This document shows, piece by piece, positions 1-5,607 of a stretch of DNA of 6,117 nt (position 1 is its first letter; each line of letters opens with the position of its first letter). This DNA comes from Syntrophaceae bacterium CG2_30_49_12. GTDB taxonomy: Bacteria; Desulfobacterota; Syntrophia; Syntrophales; CG2-30-49-12. A program made the position numbers and the translations under genes. The notes under the pieces were generated by a model. The model ran no database searches. It saw nothing but the letters and a program-made list of their open reading frames with translations, and was not told the origin of the DNA. Where the stretch lies: contig MNZP01000139.1 of the NCBI GenBank assembly GCA_001873675.1, forward strand, positions 1-6,117, in the 5' to 3' direction.

Positions 1-681
1 ATAAGGCACGAAGATAAAACCGCTCAGCCAATGATAGAAACAAAATTGCTGCGATGGCGTCCCTTCCTGGCGGTCAATATTTACAATTTCATCTTTGGAG
101 CAGTGGCCTTTGGCTTGCTTTCATTTATTCCTTATTATGCTACTGTTGCTTATGGAATGACAGCCGGGCAGAATGGTCTCCTGCTAACTCCCCGCTCGGT
201 GGCAATGATGGTAGTAACCGCCGTAACCAGCGTATTTATAATCCGCTTTCGGTACCGGATACCTATGATCATTGGTCTAGTTCTTATATCATTGAGTCTC
301 TTTTTGTTGAGCCGCGGCTACCACGATGTAGCCGTCCTCGGGCTAGGTTTCCATAATTTGTTGCTATTAGCATTGCTAGTGATGCTTTCTGGGATAGGCA
401 TGGGGATAGCTAACCCCGCCGCCAATAATGCCGCTCTTGACCTTATCCCGGAGAAGGTCGCCGCAGTAGCCGGAATTCGTGGCATGGCCCGGGTTATTGG
501 TGGCGTGGTAGGCACAGCAACAGTGACACTGGTTCTCAGTTACTTTTCTGATCAGGCACTGGGCATGCAGGATATCTACACTGGATTTGCATTCTTGCTG
601 TTACTTTTAATCCCGATCGTTTTCCTGATTCCCGATTCAGCACGCCAGCGACGGAAACACCTTGGTTCTATGCCCGAATAG
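1..681 (+). CDS. MFS drug/solute transporter, DHA2 (EmrB/QacA-like), C-terminal part, 5' end outside window
   Basis: The reading frame is open from base 1, so the gene begins upstream of the window; the ATG at 31 is probably internal. The visible 226 codons end at TAG 679-681. Numbering from the Met at base 31, about six hydrophobic helices can be seen: 12-38, 54-72, 77-94, 103-127, 153-172 and 183-201. They are followed by a short basic tail. The GLLLTP stretch (49-54) and the GIGMGIANP...GIRGMARVIGGVVGTA region (121-163) resemble the second half of 14-helix DHA2 exporters, which expel drugs or other small molecules across the inner membrane using the proton gradient. The substrate cannot be told from this half. 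The gene is convergent with the M48 protease, with 23 bp between stops and no clear terminator hairpin. An intact gene is assumed; a 5' truncation cannot be excluded. Confidence 0.85.
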   Translation: MRHEDKTAQPMIETKLLRWRPFLAVNIYNFIFGAVAFGLLSFIPYYATVAYGMTAGQNGLLLTPRSVAMMVVTAVTSVFIIRFRYRIPMIIGLVLISLSLFLLSRGYHDVAVLGLGFHNLLLLALLVMLSGIGMGIANPAANNAALDLIPEKVAAVAGIRGMARVIGGVVGTATVTLVLSYFSDQALGMQDIYTGFAFLLLLLIPIVFLIPDSARQRRKHLGSMPE

Positions 682-704
682 AAATCTCAGGAGCCCTTCG
701 AACC

Positions 705-1979
705 TTAAAATGTATTTAAGCTACAATTGGCTATACTGGCAAAACGCTTTATATCATGGATTGCCCGCACCCGCTGCAGGAGAGGTGGGTGCGAGTAGTT
801 CAGAAAAACGTAGAATGCGTGTGGCGTCAGGTTTGATAGGTTTGTGGCAGAAAGTTTCTTTAACGCATTGATTAGACTAACTGGCTCATCTATGGTCTCG
901 GCCGCAAAGCAATCAGCTTCGTACTCATTCCTTCGGGAAATCATTTGCATTAATACCGAGAACACTAATTCTATCGGAGTGTATAGCAAACCAAGGAACA
1001 GCAGGCCGGCATAGGTAGATAGCTGTGTCATGTAAAAGGCTTGGTACAAACCTGGGCTACCTAGCAATAGCGACAGTAAAAAGAATATTAGTCCCGTATG
1101 CAAAATACCGATTATGACTCCCTGCAGAACATGTTTTTTCTTGTAGTGCCCGATTTCATGCGCGAGCACGGCCACCATTTCCGCAACGTTGTGTTTCCCT
1201 ATCAACGTGTCAAACAGAGCAATGCGCTTGTTACGACCAAACCCAGTGAAGAAGGCGTTTGATTTGCTGGATCGCTTGGAACCATCTATCACAAAAACAT
1301 TTTTGATAGGGAAATTGACCGAATGAGCATATCTGAGAATGGCCTCTTTCAACTCTCCCGACGCCAGCGGCGTGAACTTATTAAACAGTGGCATAATCCA
1401 TGTTGGAGCTACATACTGCATGACTAACGAGAATATAGCGACTGCGGCCCAGCAATAAAGCCAGGCATAATGACCAGCATACTCAAATAATGCCAGGATA
1501 GCTGCCAGAAGCGGTATGCCCAACAGCAGAGCCATGCCAAGTCCTTTCACTCTATCCAGGAAGAACATGCGTGGGGTCGTCCTGTTAAAGCCAAAGCGCT
1601 CTTCAATAACGAAAGTGCCATAAATGCTAAACGGTAACATAAGGAGACCATAAGCTAAGAAGAGAATGCCGATGTAGAGCAGCCCACTGACAACGGGCAC
1701 AAAGCTCCAGGCTCTGATAACTTGGTCGAAATAATTAAAGCCTCCGGCAAACCAGAAAGCCAGTAGAATAAACAATGTGAAGGCACTGCTTACCAAACCA
1801 AAACGTGTGGTTGCACGAATGTATTCTTGAGATTTGCGGTAGTCTTCAGCCTTATAGATCCCTTCCAGTGTAGGAGGCAATTCGAGCTTCAGGGCCTTCA
1901 GATTAAGCAGGTTAGCAACCAGCTCGAGGACAAACTTCAACAGAAGGGCAACAAGTACTATTATGGAAAATACGTTCAT
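705..1979 (-). CDS. M48 family membrane zinc metalloprotease, Ste24 / CAAX prenyl protease 1 type
   Basis: This 424-residue integral membrane protein matches Ste24-type M48A proteases in length and layout. Hydrophobic segments lie at about 3-25, 62-80, 95-118, 146-168, 172-190, 288-308 and 322-345, giving the seven helices expected of the family. The zinc site is complete: HEIGH at 274-278 supplies two His ligands and the catalytic Glu, and the EYEAD box at 352-356 supplies the third ligand. The conserved SKSNAFFTGFG segment (238-248) and the SHPP motif near the C-terminus (396-399) are also present. In eukaryotes Ste24 trims prenylated CAAX proteins. Bacteria generally lack that substrate class, so a role in membrane-protein quality control or peptide cleavage is an inference. 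The start is ATG (CAT at 1977-1979). No good Shine-Dalgarno precedes it, although no better internal start exists because the N-terminal helix is part of the family. The gene is divergent from typA and convergent with the MFS gene. Confidence 0.95.
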   Translation of the reverse strand: MNVFSIIVLVALLLKFVLELVANLLNLKALKLELPPTLEGIYKAEDYRKSQEYIRATTRFGLVSSAFTLFILLAFWFAGGFNYFDQVIRAWSFVPVVSGLLYIGILFLAYGLLMLPFSIYGTFVIEERFGFNRTTPRMFFLDRVKGLGMALLLGIPLLAAILALFEYAGHYAWLYCWAAVAIFSLVMQYVAPTWIMPLFNKFTPLASGELKEAILRYAHSVNFPIKNVFVIDGSKRSSKSNAFFTGFGRNKRIALFDTLIGKHNVAEMVAVLAHEIGHYKKKHVLQGVIIGILHTGLIFFLLSLLLGSPGLYQAFYMTQLSTYAGLLFLGLLYTPIELVFSVLMQMISRRNEYEADCFAAETIDEPVSLINALKKLSATNLSNLTPHAFYVFLNYSHPPLLQRVRAIHDIKRFASIANCSLNTF

Positions 1980-2055
1980 GATTGTGTGTCAATTACGCGC
2001 TATCACTGGTCACTCTCTAGCATAAGCATTCTGTCTGGGATAAGCAAGTATTATG

Positions 2056-2079
2056 CCGTCAGATTACACATTATGACGG
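2056..2079. promoter_or_regulatory. Operator-like inverted repeat upstream of the protease gene
   Basis: CCGTCA (2056-2061) and TGACGG (2074-2079) form a perfect 6-bp inverted repeat with a 12-bp centre, about 80-100 bp upstream of the protease start. The spacing of half-sites would suit a dimeric regulator. On the minus strand CATAAT hexamers lie within and beside it, so it could overlap a promoter. No regulator is encoded nearby, and a 6-bp match of this kind can arise by chance. Confidence 0.25.
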
Positions 2080-2189
2080 ATTGTGCACTAAGCGCGCGGC
2101 AGGCTCAGTCCCTCATGATGAAAAAGCGTAGTATCATTGTGTAGGGTGGCTTTAAAGAGCCCATCACCCTTTTCATTACAGTCTATTTA

Positions 2190-2208
2190 TCCTGAATCAA
2201 GTTCAGGA
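2190..2208. repeat. Short palindromic hairpin repeat (TCCTGAA / TTCAGGA)
   Basis: TCCTGAA (2190-2196), a 5-nt loop and TTCAGGA (2202-2208) form a perfect 7-bp stem. A core of this type (CCTGAA...TTCAGG) is common in short dispersed repeats of many bacterial genomes, where it often ends in a conserved GATC or TCAT sequence. Here only the core hairpin is evident, so it may be a degraded copy. There is no T-run after it, so it does not look like a terminator. Confidence 0.5.
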
Positions 2209-2463
2209 CATGTTTCAAGCACCCCCAAAGCTTAGCGGACAACCTAAGTCTTGTCTAACCTTTATTTCTCCCGAATAGCAATCCATCGAATACCCAATCA
2301 TGTCGGCAGCTATCAAGGCGGAACCGTCTCCTGTCCTATTTTACCATCTTGAATCGATTGGTTGAAGGTCTCCTGCTGAACAAACCGCTAGTCTGTGCAA
2401 GCTAGGGCAGGATGCAAGAGTGAGACATATGCCGATACACGTTCTATCTATGTCGCTGGTAAT

Positions 2464-2492
2464 TTGCAGCATCTTGGTAGCTCATTTATAAT
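2464..2492 (+). promoter_or_regulatory. Putative sigma70-type promoter for typA
   Basis: A perfect -10 hexamer TATAAT at 2487-2492 is preceded, at exactly 17 bp, by TTGCAG at 2464-2469, which matches three of six positions of the -35 consensus. Transcription would start near 2499, giving a typA leader of about 165 nt. The leader contains two tiny ORFs and a possible small hairpin (ACTTCT 2548-2553 with AGAAGT 2561-2566). Confidence 0.5.
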
Positions 2493-2506
2493 AATGGGCG
2501 AGTGAG

Positions 2507-2584
2507 ATGACAAATGTAGCAGGACATGATCTGAAAGAACTTCTTGGACTTCTCAGAGACAGAAGTGCCTATTGTGACGATTAA
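2507..2584 (+). other. Possible 25-codon leader ORF in the typA 5' region
   Basis: ATG at 2507 opens 25 codons, ending at TAA 2582-2584. It starts only about 8 nt after the predicted transcription start and has no properly spaced Shine-Dalgarno. The encoded peptide is leucine-rich in the middle (KELLGLL) and acidic at the end. The next small ORF lies in the same frame beyond this stop, so the pair may also be the remains of one longer gene. No family is recognised and translation is unproven. Confidence 0.2.
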
Positions 2585-2593
2585 TATGAATTG

Positions 2594-2668
2594 ATGAAAC
2601 CGAATAGATCCGGCGAGGCTGGACTACAAATGAGAATGGATAGAGGAGAGGTTTTGCTAAACATATGA
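2594..2668 (+). other. Possible 24-codon ORF overlapping the typA start (ATGA)
   Basis: ATG at 2594 opens 24 codons whose TGA stop (2666-2668) overlaps the typA ATG (2665-2667) in an ATGA arrangement, which is typical of translational coupling. It shares its frame with the preceding 25-codon ORF, from which it is separated by TAA and three further codons. It has no evident Shine-Dalgarno of its own. The typA Shine-Dalgarno (around 2644-2651) lies inside it, so ribosomes translating it could affect typA initiation. It could equally be a chance frame. Confidence 0.2.
2644..2651 (+). promoter_or_regulatory. typA: Ribosome binding site of typA, long spacing
   Basis: The purine stretch AGGAGAGG at 2644-2651 is the only Shine-Dalgarno-like sequence before the typA ATG. 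It ends 13 nt upstream, or 16 nt when counted from its AGGAG core, which is longer than the usual 5-9 nt. An in-frame TAG at 2641-2643 rules out any start further upstream, so ATG 2665 is the likely start despite the spacing. Confidence 0.55.
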
Positions 2669-4497
2669 ATTATCGCAGTGACATAAGAAATATAGCTATT
2701 ATCGCCCACGTTGACCATGGTAAGACTACTCTGGTAGACGCCATGCTTAAGCAAAGCAGGGTCTTTCGGGATAACCAGAAAGTGGGCGAGTTAATAATGG
2801 ACCAGGGCGACCTGGAGCGAGAAAAAGGCATTACTATCATGGCTAAAAATACAGCCGTAGTTTACCGGGGAGTCAAAATCAATATCATCGATACTCCAGG
2901 CCATGCCGATTTCAGCGGAGAGGTGGAGCGGGTCATAAGTATGGCGGATGGTTGCCTGCTTCTAGTGGACTCTATAGAAGGTCCCATGCCCCAGACTAAG
3001 TTTGTGCTTCGCAAAGCTCTGGAAAAGAGTCTAAGACCCATTGTGGTTATTAACAAAATAGACAGACAAAATTCGCGGATAGCAGAGGTGCTTAAGCTCA
3101 CCGAGGACCTATTCCTGGAATTAGCTACCAGCGCCGACCAGCTTGATTTCCCGGTAGTATATACCAGTGCCACGGAAGGTACAGCCGTAAGCGAACCAGG
3201 TATGAAAGGCAAAGACATCACTCCTCTCTTCGAACGCATCTTAGAAAAAGTACCACCACCGCAAATTGAAAGCGGGCCATTTCAAATGCTGGTTTCTAAC
3301 CTAGACTATGAAAGCCACAAAGGTAAAATAGCTATTGGTAGAATCTGGAGAGGCAAAGTTGCCCCCCACGACCAAGTAGTTAATATGAGTGCTGATGGGA
3401 GCATAACTCTTTATGCGATTGGTGAAGTACTCACGTATCTCGGTCTCAAGCGCTTGGAGGTAGCAGAAGCCGAGGCGGGTGACATAGTAGCTGTGACCGG
3501 ACTCGAAAAAGTCAGCATTGGAGATACCATTGCCAGCCCGGAGCGGCCTGAAGCTCTACCACGCATAGAAGTTGGCGAACCAACGGTAGAGATGGCCTTC
3601 GGAGTAAACACCTCACCGTTCGCCGGTCGCGAGGCGTACTTTAGCACCACGCGCCAGTTACGGGCACGACTCTACAAGGAACTGGAGACCAATCTCAGTC
3701 TCAGGGTACAAGATACAGATAGCCCGGACACCTTCCTGGTAAAAGGGAGAGGAGAACTGCATCTGGCTATTCTGATTGAGACCATGCGCCGGGAGAGCTA
3801 CGAATTTGAGGTCTCTAAGCCAGAAGCCATTACCAAGGTAGTTGACGGCAAGCTTATGGAACCCGTGGAGACTCTTACCATTGATACCAGAGATGAATAT
3901 ATTGGAGCTTTGACCGAGATGCTGGGCAAGCGGCAAGCTCAGCTTACTGATATGCGCAACGATGGTCATGATAATGTACATTTAGAATTCCATATACCTA
4001 CAAAAGGACTCATTGGTTTCCGTGGTGCTTTTCTTACTGCCACCCGTGGTGAAGGCATCATGAATACCGCTTTTCTTGGCTATGAGACGTGGCATGGAGA
4101 TATAGCTTCGACTCGTAATGGAGCACTGGTAGCATCGGAACAAGGTATAGCTGTTGCCTATGGTCTAAATAATGCCCAGGGGCGGGGCCTCACATTCATT
4201 GAACCCAGTACACCAGTCTATGAAGGTATGATGGTGGGGCTGAATTCACGGTCACAGGACATAGCCATCAACGTATGCAAAGAAAAGAAGAAGACTAATG
4301 TACGCTCGTCAACATCCGACATTGCCGTAAAGCTCACTCCTCCCGTGAAGCTGAGCTTGGAGCAAGCCATTGATTTTATCAATAAGGATGAACTGGTTGA
4401 GGTAACTCCTGAGAATATCAGATTGAGGAAGAAGTTACTCACCCAGGCACAACGGTTGAGGGACATCTCCTCTGCCCGGCGCAGCATAAAAGCATAG
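2665..4497 (+). CDS. typA: TypA/BipA ribosome-associated translational GTPase
   Basis: The 610-residue product has the normal length of TypA/BipA (about 600-615). It is a GTPase related to EF-G and LepA that binds the 70S ribosome at the elongation-factor site and supports ribosome assembly and growth under stress or cold. All GTPase motifs are intact: G1 AHVDHGKT (14-21), switch I with EREKGITI (51-58) and Thr57, G3 DTPGH (76-80), G4 NKID (130-133) and G5 SA (168-169). A beta-barrel domain 2 follows at about 205-295, then EF-G-like domains (about 300-480, including the conserved PTKGLIGFRGAFLTATRGEG stretch). The TypA-specific C-terminal domain contains VKLTPP and ELVEVTPENIRLRK and is basic at the end, as expected for rRNA contact. 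The start is fixed by an upstream in-frame stop and by the typical MNYRSDIRNIAIIAHVDHGK opening. It is preceded by a promoter and a possible small-ORF leader. Confidence 0.98.
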   Translation: MNYRSDIRNIAIIAHVDHGKTTLVDAMLKQSRVFRDNQKVGELIMDQGDLEREKGITIMAKNTAVVYRGVKINIIDTPGHADFSGEVERVISMADGCLLLVDSIEGPMPQTKFVLRKALEKSLRPIVVINKIDRQNSRIAEVLKLTEDLFLELATSADQLDFPVVYTSATEGTAVSEPGMKGKDITPLFERILEKVPPPQIESGPFQMLVSNLDYESHKGKIAIGRIWRGKVAPHDQVVNMSADGSITLYAIGEVLTYLGLKRLEVAEAEAGDIVAVTGLEKVSIGDTIASPERPEALPRIEVGEPTVEMAFGVNTSPFAGREAYFSTTRQLRARLYKELETNLSLRVQDTDSPDTFLVKGRGELHLAILIETMRRESYEFEVSKPEAITKVVDGKLMEPVETLTIDTRDEYIGALTEMLGKRQAQLTDMRNDGHDNVHLEFHIPTKGLIGFRGAFLTATRGEGIMNTAFLGYETWHGDIASTRNGALVASEQGIAVAYGLNNAQGRGLTFIEPSTPVYEGMMVGLNSRSQDIAINVCKEKKKTNVRSSTSDIAVKLTPPVKLSLEQAIDFINKDELVEVTPENIRLRKKLLTQAQRLRDISSARRSIKA

Positions 4498-4523
4498 ACT
4501 ATTGATCTCGTTCAGATAGATGG

Positions 4524-4696
4524 GTGACACTTTATATGCTTGTGAAATTGGGTAATAATCCCCATGTCATTGCGAGCCGAAGGCGTGGCAATCTCATCTC
4601 AGAATGGCATCGTGAGAGCAGTGGATAGTCTCATCCCCATAGAGATTGCTTCGTCGCATACGCTCCTCGCAATGACAAAGGGAGGTCAAGTGTCAC
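4524..4696. repeat. Outer inverted repeat enclosing the MITE-like element
   Basis: GTGACACTT (4524-4532) and AAGTGTCAC (4688-4696) are perfect 9-bp inverted repeats placed 33 and 10 bp outside the 113-bp element. They could be the ends of an older element into which the inner one inserted, or part of one larger foldback unit of 173 bp. The stretch from the typA stop (4497) to the rlmB start (4755) holds nothing else recognisable apart from the rlmB promoter. Confidence 0.45.
4565..4677. mobile_element. MITE-like dispersed foldback repeat with GTCATTGCGAG ends
   Basis: This 113-bp element has 12-bp perfect terminal inverted repeats: TGTCATTGCGAG (4565-4576) and CTCGCAATGACA (4666-4677). A second inner pair, GCAATCTC (4588-4595) with GAGATTGC (4642-4649), makes each arm an imperfect inverted repeat of about 30 bp. 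There is no ORF. The sequence type (ATTGCGAG ... GCAATCTC) is a widely dispersed non-autonomous intergenic repeat known from several phyla, and it is common in environmental anaerobe genomes. When transcribed it would fold into a long hairpin and might act as a processing or termination signal between typA and rlmB. It lacks a T-run, so it is not a standard terminator. A target-site duplication is not obvious. Confidence 0.75.
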
Positions 4697-4731
4697 TAAT
4701 CACATGAACGAGTACATCTATTGCCAGTTTG

Positions 4732-4740
4732 TGCTAATAT
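4732..4740 (+). promoter_or_regulatory. rlmB: Putative extended -10 promoter of rlmB
   Basis: TGC followed by TAATAT (4732-4740) fits an extended -10 element (TGn plus a hexamer matching four of six consensus positions). The -35 region is poor, which is tolerated with extended -10 promoters. Transcription would begin near 4747, leaving a leader of about 8 nt before ATG 4755. This agrees with the chosen start and argues against the upstream ATG at 4704. Confidence 0.35.
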
Positions 4741-4754
4741 CCAATGAAAGAAGA

Positions 4755-5492
4755 ATGGCAGATATTATCGAGGGTAGAAATCCTGTAATTGAGGCACTGA
4801 AGACTGGCCGTCCCATAAACAAAGTATTGCTCGCCCGCAATATTGGGCTTCATTCGGCAGTTGCCGAAATATTGCACCTTTCCAAATCTAGAAGGATCCC
4901 CGTTGAATACGTGGAAAGACGGTATATTGACAAGTTAAGCGCAACTTCCTCTCACCAAGGGGTTATTGCTTACGCCTCAATCAAGGAATATGTTGCCTTG
5001 GAAGATTTACTCACCATCTCTAGCGAAAAAAACGAATCGCCCTTTTATTGTATCCTGGATGGTATTGAAGACCCGCAGAATCTAGGAGCAATTATAAGAA
5101 CTGCCGAAGCGAGCGGTACTCATGGTGTGATTATCCGCTCAAGAAGAGCTGTGGGACTTACCGCGACGGTGGCTAAGGTATCGGCTGGCGCTGTGGAGTA
5201 TGTGCCGGTGGCACGGGTATCCAACATCTCCCAGGCCATGGTGGCATTGAAAAGAAGCGGTGTCTGGGTTGTTGGCATAGACCAGACTGGCGAAATCCTA
5301 TACACCCAGGTGGATTTCAAATTGTCGACAGCGATTGTAATAGGTAGCGAGGGCAAGGGACTGTCAGATTTAGTCAAGAAAAGGTGCGATTCTCTGGCGT
5401 CTATCCCGATGCTAGGGAGAATTACCTCACTTAATGCCTCTGTCGCAGCAGCGTTAGTGATGTACGAAGCTTTCAAACAAAGAAGCTGCTAG
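4755..5492 (+). CDS. rlmB: 23S rRNA (guanosine-2'-O-)-methyltransferase RlmB, SpoU/TrmH family
   Basis: The 245-residue product has the normal size of RlmB. This SPOUT-class enzyme transfers a methyl group from S-adenosylmethionine to a 23S rRNA guanosine (G2251 in E. coli numbering) in the peptidyl-transferase region. The N-terminal substrate-binding domain opens with EGRNPVIEAL (6-15). The C-terminal trefoil-knot domain shows the three SpoU motifs: NLGAIIRTAEASG (109-121, with N109 and R115), IVIGSEGKGL (194-203, with E199) and IPMLGRITSLNASVAAAL (217-234). I chose ATG 4755 because homologues begin just before the GRNP motif. The in-frame ATG at 4704 would add 17 unrelated residues and begin only 8 bp from the outer repeat. 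The ribosome binding site is weak (a purine-rich GAAAGAAGA run abutting the ATG). A related SpoU methyltransferase with another rRNA or tRNA target is possible but less likely. Confidence 0.94.
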   Translation: MADIIEGRNPVIEALKTGRPINKVLLARNIGLHSAVAEILHLSKSRRIPVEYVERRYIDKLSATSSHQGVIAYASIKEYVALEDLLTISSEKNESPFYCILDGIEDPQNLGAIIRTAEASGTHGVIIRSRRAVGLTATVAKVSAGAVEYVPVARVSNISQAMVALKRSGVWVVGIDQTGEILYTQVDFKLSTAIVIGSEGKGLSDLVKKRCDSLASIPMLGRITSLNASVAAALVMYEAFKQRSC

Positions 5493-5571
5493 TTTTCCAT
5501 TCCTCTGTTCACGGCTATTAGCATTGGCAGACAACAATAAGCCAGATTATGCAATCTCGATCCTCGCCATG

Positions 5572-5603
5572 GTTTCAATCCACGCCCTCGCACGGAGGGC
5601 GAC
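5572..5603 (-). CRISPR. Solitary type I-C CRISPR repeat at the trailer end of the I-E array
   Basis: The 32 bases read on the plus strand as GTTTCAATCCACGCCC...GGAGGGCGAC. On the minus strand this is the classical I-C form: GTCGCCC at the start and GTGGATTGAAAC at the end. The stem is a perfect 7-bp inverted repeat, CGCCCTC (5583-5589) with GAGGGCG (5595-5601), around a 5-nt loop. Nothing resembling a second copy occurs within 80 bp to the left, where rlmB ends, nor between the I-E repeats. It lies 4 bp (5604-5607) from the terminal I-E repeat and has the same crRNA sense. The repeat class is recognised from family knowledge; that it is a remnant is an inference. Confidence 0.85.
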
Positions 5604-5607
5604 CAAC

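Larger units (their letters stand above)
1980..2664. other. 685-bp non-coding gap between the protease and typA
   Basis: No recognisable protein or RNA gene was found here on either strand. The left half should hold the protease promoter (minus strand) but shows only weak matches. The right half holds a good promoter for typA followed by a leader of about 165 nt. Small open frames exist (for example 2300-2365 and 2429-2491, about 20 codons each, plus the two listed separately), but none resembles a known family. Listed separately are an inverted repeat at 2056-2079 and a hairpin repeat at 2190-2208. The gap is long for a bacterial divergent pair and could contain the decayed remains of a gene or an undetected small RNA. 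Confidence 0.6.

Noticed and set aside
682..704. Bidirectional terminator between the convergent MFS and protease genes
   Set aside because: The 23-bp spacer has no stable inverted repeat or T-run.
1827..2144. 105-codon plus-strand frame overlapping the protease start
   Set aside because: It is largely antisense to the well-supported M48 gene, has no recognisable domain, and its second half runs through the intergenic gap without a ribosome binding site.
2144..2173. Bulged hairpin followed by TTTT, as an intrinsic terminator on the plus strand
   Set aside because: The stem is only 4+4 bp with a 4-nt bulge, the T-run is short, and no plus-strand gene upstream would need it.
2211..2500. Decayed protein gene or tRNA in the long gap
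   Set aside because: All three plus frames are broken by stops with no recognisable motif, a partial look at the minus strand showed no convincing frame, and no cloverleaf-like arrangement was seen.
2862..3981. Minus-strand open frames inside typA (2862-3239, 3411-3650, 3658-3981)
   Set aside because: They are shadows of the typA coding frame and show no protein family features.
4704..4754. Upstream ATG at 4704 as the start of rlmB
   Set aside because: It adds 17 residues with no family similarity and lies upstream of the likely extended -10 promoter; ATG 4755 gives the standard length and N-terminus.
5551..5568. GCAATCTC followed by CCTCGCC near the I-C repeat, as a fragment of the 113-bp dispersed repeat
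   Set aside because: Only an 8-bp core is shared and the order and arms do not match; chance is more likely.
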